Source: Yoonia sp034652275
GTDB taxonomy: Bacteria; Pseudomonadota; Alphaproteobacteria; Rhodobacterales; Rhodobacteraceae
DNA length: 64,000 nt
Direction of reading: 5' to 3'
Assembly (NCBI RefSeq): GCF_034652275.1
Contig: NZ_JAXIWG010000001.1
Coordinates: 496,001-560,000 of the forward strand
How positions within the stretch are numbered: the first letter of the stretch is position 1; each line of letters begins with the position of its first letter. Of the stretch, positions 61,590-64,000 are shown piece by piece. The position numbers were made by a program, and so were the translations under genes. Under the pieces are notes generated by a model. The model did no database searches and was not told where the DNA came from. It worked only from the letters and a program-made list of their open reading frames with translations.

Positions 61590-61666
61590 TGGTCGGGGCG
61601 GAGAGATTCGAACTCCCGACCCTCTGTTCCCAAAACAGATGCGCTACCAGACTGCGCTACGCCCCG
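61590..61666 (-). tRNA. tRNA-Pro (anticodon TGG)
   Basis: On the minus strand the 77-base sequence gives acceptor CGGGGCG / CGCCCCG, an anticodon arm TCTGT-TTTGGGA-ACAGA with TGG at positions 34-36, T arm GGGAGTTCGAATCTC, and an encoded CCA. Confidence 0.95.
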
Positions 61667-61709
61667 AACCGAGACTGTCTTTAGCCCCCCTCGACCGATT
61701 TGAAAAGCC

Positions 61710-62186
61710 CTAACTGTCGGTCTTTTCACCACAAGGCAAAATTGCGTCGGGTCCGAAACTGGGATGCTGCATCACATCGCCTGCCGCGATTCCCAGACGC
61801 GCGCTCATCCCGCCATTGATCTCGAGCACCATCTGAACCCCATCCCCACCGGGAATTGGCGTCAGGTCGCCGGGGATTGCATTTTCATGCACCCGCAGGA
61901 TTTCGCCGTCGGGGCTGGCAAAGATCATATCAAGCGGGATCAGCGTGTTCTTCATCCAGAAACTGACCGCTTGGGGCTGTTCGTAGATGAACAGCATACC
62001 CGCCATGCGGGGCATATCTTCGACAAACATCAGGCCCTGCGCGCGAGTCGCAGGCGTATCGGCGATTTCGACGTTGAAGGTCGCCTGCCCCCACCCGCCC
62101 GATATCGTCACACGGTCATCGGCACAGGCAGCAGCTGCCCCCTGCGCGGCCAAGGCCAGACCGACGGCAAGAATCACCGTTTTCAT
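61710..62186 (-). CDS. Secreted DUF192 family protein
   Basis: A 158-residue protein with signal peptide MKTVILAVGLALAAQGAAAA and a DUF192 domain: FNVEIADTPATRAQGLMF, DMPRMAGMLFIYEQPQAVSF, WMKNTLIPLDMIFASPDG and QMVLEINGGMSARLGIAAGD. This is a small beta fold exported to the periplasm; the function is unknown. Its ATG shares ATGA with the stop of the cold-shock gene, so it is the second gene of that operon. Confidence 0.92.
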   Translation of the reverse strand: MKTVILAVGLALAAQGAAAACADDRVTISGGWGQATFNVEIADTPATRAQGLMFVEDMPRMAGMLFIYEQPQAVSFWMKNTLIPLDMIFASPDGEILRVHENAIPGDLTPIPGGDGVQMVLEINGGMSARLGIAAGDVMQHPSFGPDAILPCGEKTDS

Positions 62187-62710
62187 TTCACTGCACTTTC
62201 CCAGCCGACAACCTCGATCGCCATGCGCCCGCGTTCGCCATCCACAAGCCGCAGGCCGATCGCCTCGCCCGATTGCAGGTCCGACAGGCCGGAGCGGCGC
62301 AAAACCTCGATATGGATGAACACGTCATCCGATTTGCCGAACACATTGGCAAAGCCGAATCCCTTGGCCTTGTCGAACCATTTTACCCGGGCGGGTTCCA
62401 CGGGGCGGCTGGCAATGTCCTCGGGGGTGAAATCCACCATGTCGCGCAGCGGCACAGCCGAATCGGTTTGCGGTGGCGTGATCGAGATGACCTCGACCGC
62501 CTGCAGGCCACGTTGCGTATCCTGCACCATCATGTCGATTCGCGACCCGTCCACGACCGAGCCCTGACCGAAGTTGCGCAGCACATTGGCGTGCAACAGG
62601 ATATCAGGCCCACCCAGTTCCGCGATTACAAATCCGAAACCCTTTGTAGGATCAAACCACTTAACCTGACCTTGCACCCGCCGGAGGTAGGCGGTGTCTT
62701 GCGTTTCCAT
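62183..62710 (-). CDS. Double cold-shock-domain protein
   Basis: The start at ATG 62710 (METQDTAYLRRVQGQVKWF) follows AGGAAG, so an ATG 21 bases earlier is less likely. The 175-residue protein has two cold-shock domains. Each has the RNP1 motif: KWFDPTKGFGFVIAEL near residue 18 and KWFDKAKGFGFANVFG near residue 110, with RNP2-like ILLHANVL and VFIHIEVL. An acidic linker separates them. It should bind single-stranded RNA or DNA; double-domain versions are common in alphaproteobacteria. It is coupled to the DUF192 gene. Confidence 0.93.
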   Translation of the reverse strand: METQDTAYLRRVQGQVKWFDPTKGFGFVIAELGGPDILLHANVLRNFGQGSVVDGSRIDMMVQDTQRGLQAVEVISITPPQTDSAVPLRDMVDFTPEDIASRPVEPARVKWFDKAKGFGFANVFGKSDDVFIHIEVLRRSGLSDLQSGEAIGLRLVDGERGRMAIEVVGWESAVK

Positions 62711-62825
62711 TTCATCTTCCTTTTGACGCAATGTCTGTCCTGCATTGCGTCGATCAACTGTTCTGTTTCACCGCATCGTTGCGTAGCCAAGCCACAGGAT
62801 GACGGAGTCTTCAGGCCTCATACCC

Positions 62826-63431
62826 TCACGGGTTCAGGCGGGTAACCGTCCAACCTTCCTGATCGGACCCGCGCGTCCACCGAAACCGGTCATGCAGGCG
62901 AAACGCGCCGTCCGACCAGAACTCGATTTCAAGCGGATTGATCCGAAACCCACCCCAGTAATGCGGTCGATCCGGATCGGTTCCAAGCTGAAGCGTTTTT
63001 TTTGCAACGTCCGCCATCAAGGCGCTGCGCGACTCCAGCGGTTGCGATTGCCGCGACGCCCAGGCGCCAATCCGGCTTTTGAGCGATCTGGACTTGTAAT
63101 AGGCGTCCGCGATCGGCCCGTCCTCGCGCGTAACAAGTCCCCGGACACGAATTTGGCGCGCCAGAGACTTCCAATGCATGACGAATGCCGCCTTGCCTGC
63201 CGCGTCAATTTCGACGGCTTTGCGGCTTTCGTAATTGGTATAAAAAACAAATGCTGCCGGTTCGATCTCCTTTAACAACACCATCCTGACATTGGGCAAA
63301 CCCGACGCATCGACCGTGGCCAAAGCAATCGCATTGGGGTCCGAAGGTTCAGCTTGCTCAGCTGCCCGAAGCCACTGCTGCGCAATGACAAACGGGTCTT
63401 CACCCGCAAAAATGCCCGTCCGATCAGACAT
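62826..63431 (-). CDS. pdxH: Pyridoxamine 5'-phosphate oxidase
   Basis: A 201-residue flavin enzyme making pyridoxal 5'-phosphate. FMN- and substrate-binding segments are LPNVRMVLLKEIEPAAFVFY, YTNYESRKAVEID, AFVMHWKSLARQIRVRG and the terminal DRFRWTRGSDQEGWTVTRLNP. Length is near the usual 200-220 residues. It appears to be a single-gene unit, divergent from fabI. Confidence 0.96.
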   Translation of the reverse strand: MSDRTGIFAGEDPFVIAQQWLRAAEQAEPSDPNAIALATVDASGLPNVRMVLLKEIEPAAFVFYTNYESRKAVEIDAAGKAAFVMHWKSLARQIRVRGLVTREDGPIADAYYKSRSLKSRIGAWASRQSQPLESRSALMADVAKKTLQLGTDPDRPHYWGGFRINPLEIEFWSDGAFRLHDRFRWTRGSDQEGWTVTRLNP

Positions 63432-63584
63432 TGCCGATCCTCACATAGGCCCCCACAGTCAGGCTTAGGACCAAACAGAGACAGTATCAACCTTTTTGAA
63501 GGATTGTTCTCGACCTGCTGGCATCTAGGCAACGCACCTGCGCCCGTGCTAGGCACCACCAAACAAATCGTGAAGGGTGCAGCG

Positions 63585-64000
63585 ATGACATCGCAATTGA
63601 TGCAAGGCAAACGCGGGCTGATCATGGGATTGGCGAACGACAAATCGATCGCCTGGGGCATTGCCAAGGCCTGTGCAGATGCAGGCGCGGAACTTGCCTT
63701 TTCCTATCAGGGCGAGGCGCTGAAAAAACGCGTGGACCCGCTGGCGGAATCGGTCGGCTCCACCACGGTCCTGCCCTGTGATGTGGGTGACGAGGCGTCG
63801 ATCGACGCGCTTTTCGCTGCCCTCGAGGCGAAATGGGGCAAGCTCGATTTCGTGGTCCATGCGATCGGCTTTTCGGACAAGAACGAATTGCGCGGCCGCT
63901 ATGTCGATACCAGCCGGTCCAATTTTCTGATGTCGATGGATATCTCGGTCTATTCCTTCACCGCCGTGGTGCAGCGCGCCGAAAAGATGATGACCGATGG
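63585..64000 (+). CDS. fabI: Enoyl-ACP reductase FabI, N-terminal part
   Basis: The gene begins at 63585 and runs off the right edge after 138 codons. The N-terminal MTSQLMQGKRGLIMGLANDK and SIAWGIAKACADAGAELAF hold the atypical Rossmann loop of FabI (GLANDKSIAWGIA), and DFVVHAIGFSDKNELRGRY is typical. The enzyme reduces enoyl-ACP with NADH in the last step of fatty acid elongation. The catalytic Tyr/Lys region is outside the window. Confidence 0.94.
   Translation, partial: MTSQLMQGKRGLIMGLANDKSIAWGIAKACADAGAELAFSYQGEALKKRVDPLAESVGSTTVLPCDVGDEASIDALFAALEAKWGKLDFVVHAIGFSDKNELRGRYVDTSRSNFLMSMDISVYSFTAVVQRAEKMMTD

Overview
The window is a high-GC, gene-dense stretch of an alphaproteobacterial chromosome, most likely a member of the Rhodobacterales (Roseobacter group). 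Three things suggest this: the gene families and their pairings (CckA, B12-dependent NrdJ, the small 'virulence factor' protein beside a MetF-like reductase and a methyl-THF:corrinoid methyltransferase, the agl alpha-glucoside operon, the zwf-pgl-pgi operon); a GTTC-N7-GTTC LexA box before recA; and an interspersed intergenic repeat of a type I associate with this order. The genus cannot be fixed from the sequence alone.

Layout. 1-3.9 kb: the end of a YitT-type membrane protein, a surface-lipoprotein gene broken by an in-frame TAG, an SMR efflux protein and typA. 3.9-10.8 kb: alaS with a DUF1330 gene, recA, a small sulfotransferase, rlmE and a Ppx/GppA phosphatase. 10.9-13.3 kb: a three-gene folate/C1 cluster. 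13.3-24.3 kb: an HpaI-type aldolase and an alpha-glucoside uptake and utilisation locus (aglEFGAK, divergent LacI-family regulator, GH1 glycosidase, glucokinase). 24.3-32.5 kb: cckA, an rRNA methyltransferase with guaB, a membrane protein, a corrinoid-reactivating iron-sulfur ATPase and tRNA-Gly(CCC). 32.5-37.1 kb: RidA, a degenerate prepilin-peptidase-like protein and zwf-pgl-pgi. 37.1-39.6 kb: an HNH protein, then a small accessory island with a broken REP-associated transposase, the tail of a possible toxin gene, an AT-rich immunity-like gene and an RHS-repeat fragment. 39.6-46.2 kb: esterase, DNA glycosylase and cobalamin genes. 46.2-57.3 kb: cimA, cysS, a porin-like protein, anmK, tyrS, a Fur/Mur regulator, a DMT exporter, eno and a cupin. 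57.4-64 kb: nrdJ, tRNA-Pro(UGG), DUF192, a double cold-shock protein, pdxH and the start of fabI.

Two themes connect the genes. The first is B12: the window holds corrin-ring biosynthesis genes (cobA, cbiD, cobK, cobB), what look like two parts of a split methionine synthase (methyl-THF:corrinoid methyltransferase and a RamA/RACE-type reactivase), and the B12-dependent ribonucleotide reductase. The second is sugar entry into the Entner-Doudoroff/glycolytic node: agl uptake, GH13 and GH1 hydrolases, glucokinase, Pgi, Zwf, Pgl and enolase. Closely related LacI-type palindromes lie just before zwf and eno, consistent with one shared central-carbon regulator.

The least ordinary part is 37.9-39.6 kb. 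It looks like the remains of an Rhs-type toxin/immunity locus cut up by a RAYT/REP element. Most of the rest is conserved core genome.
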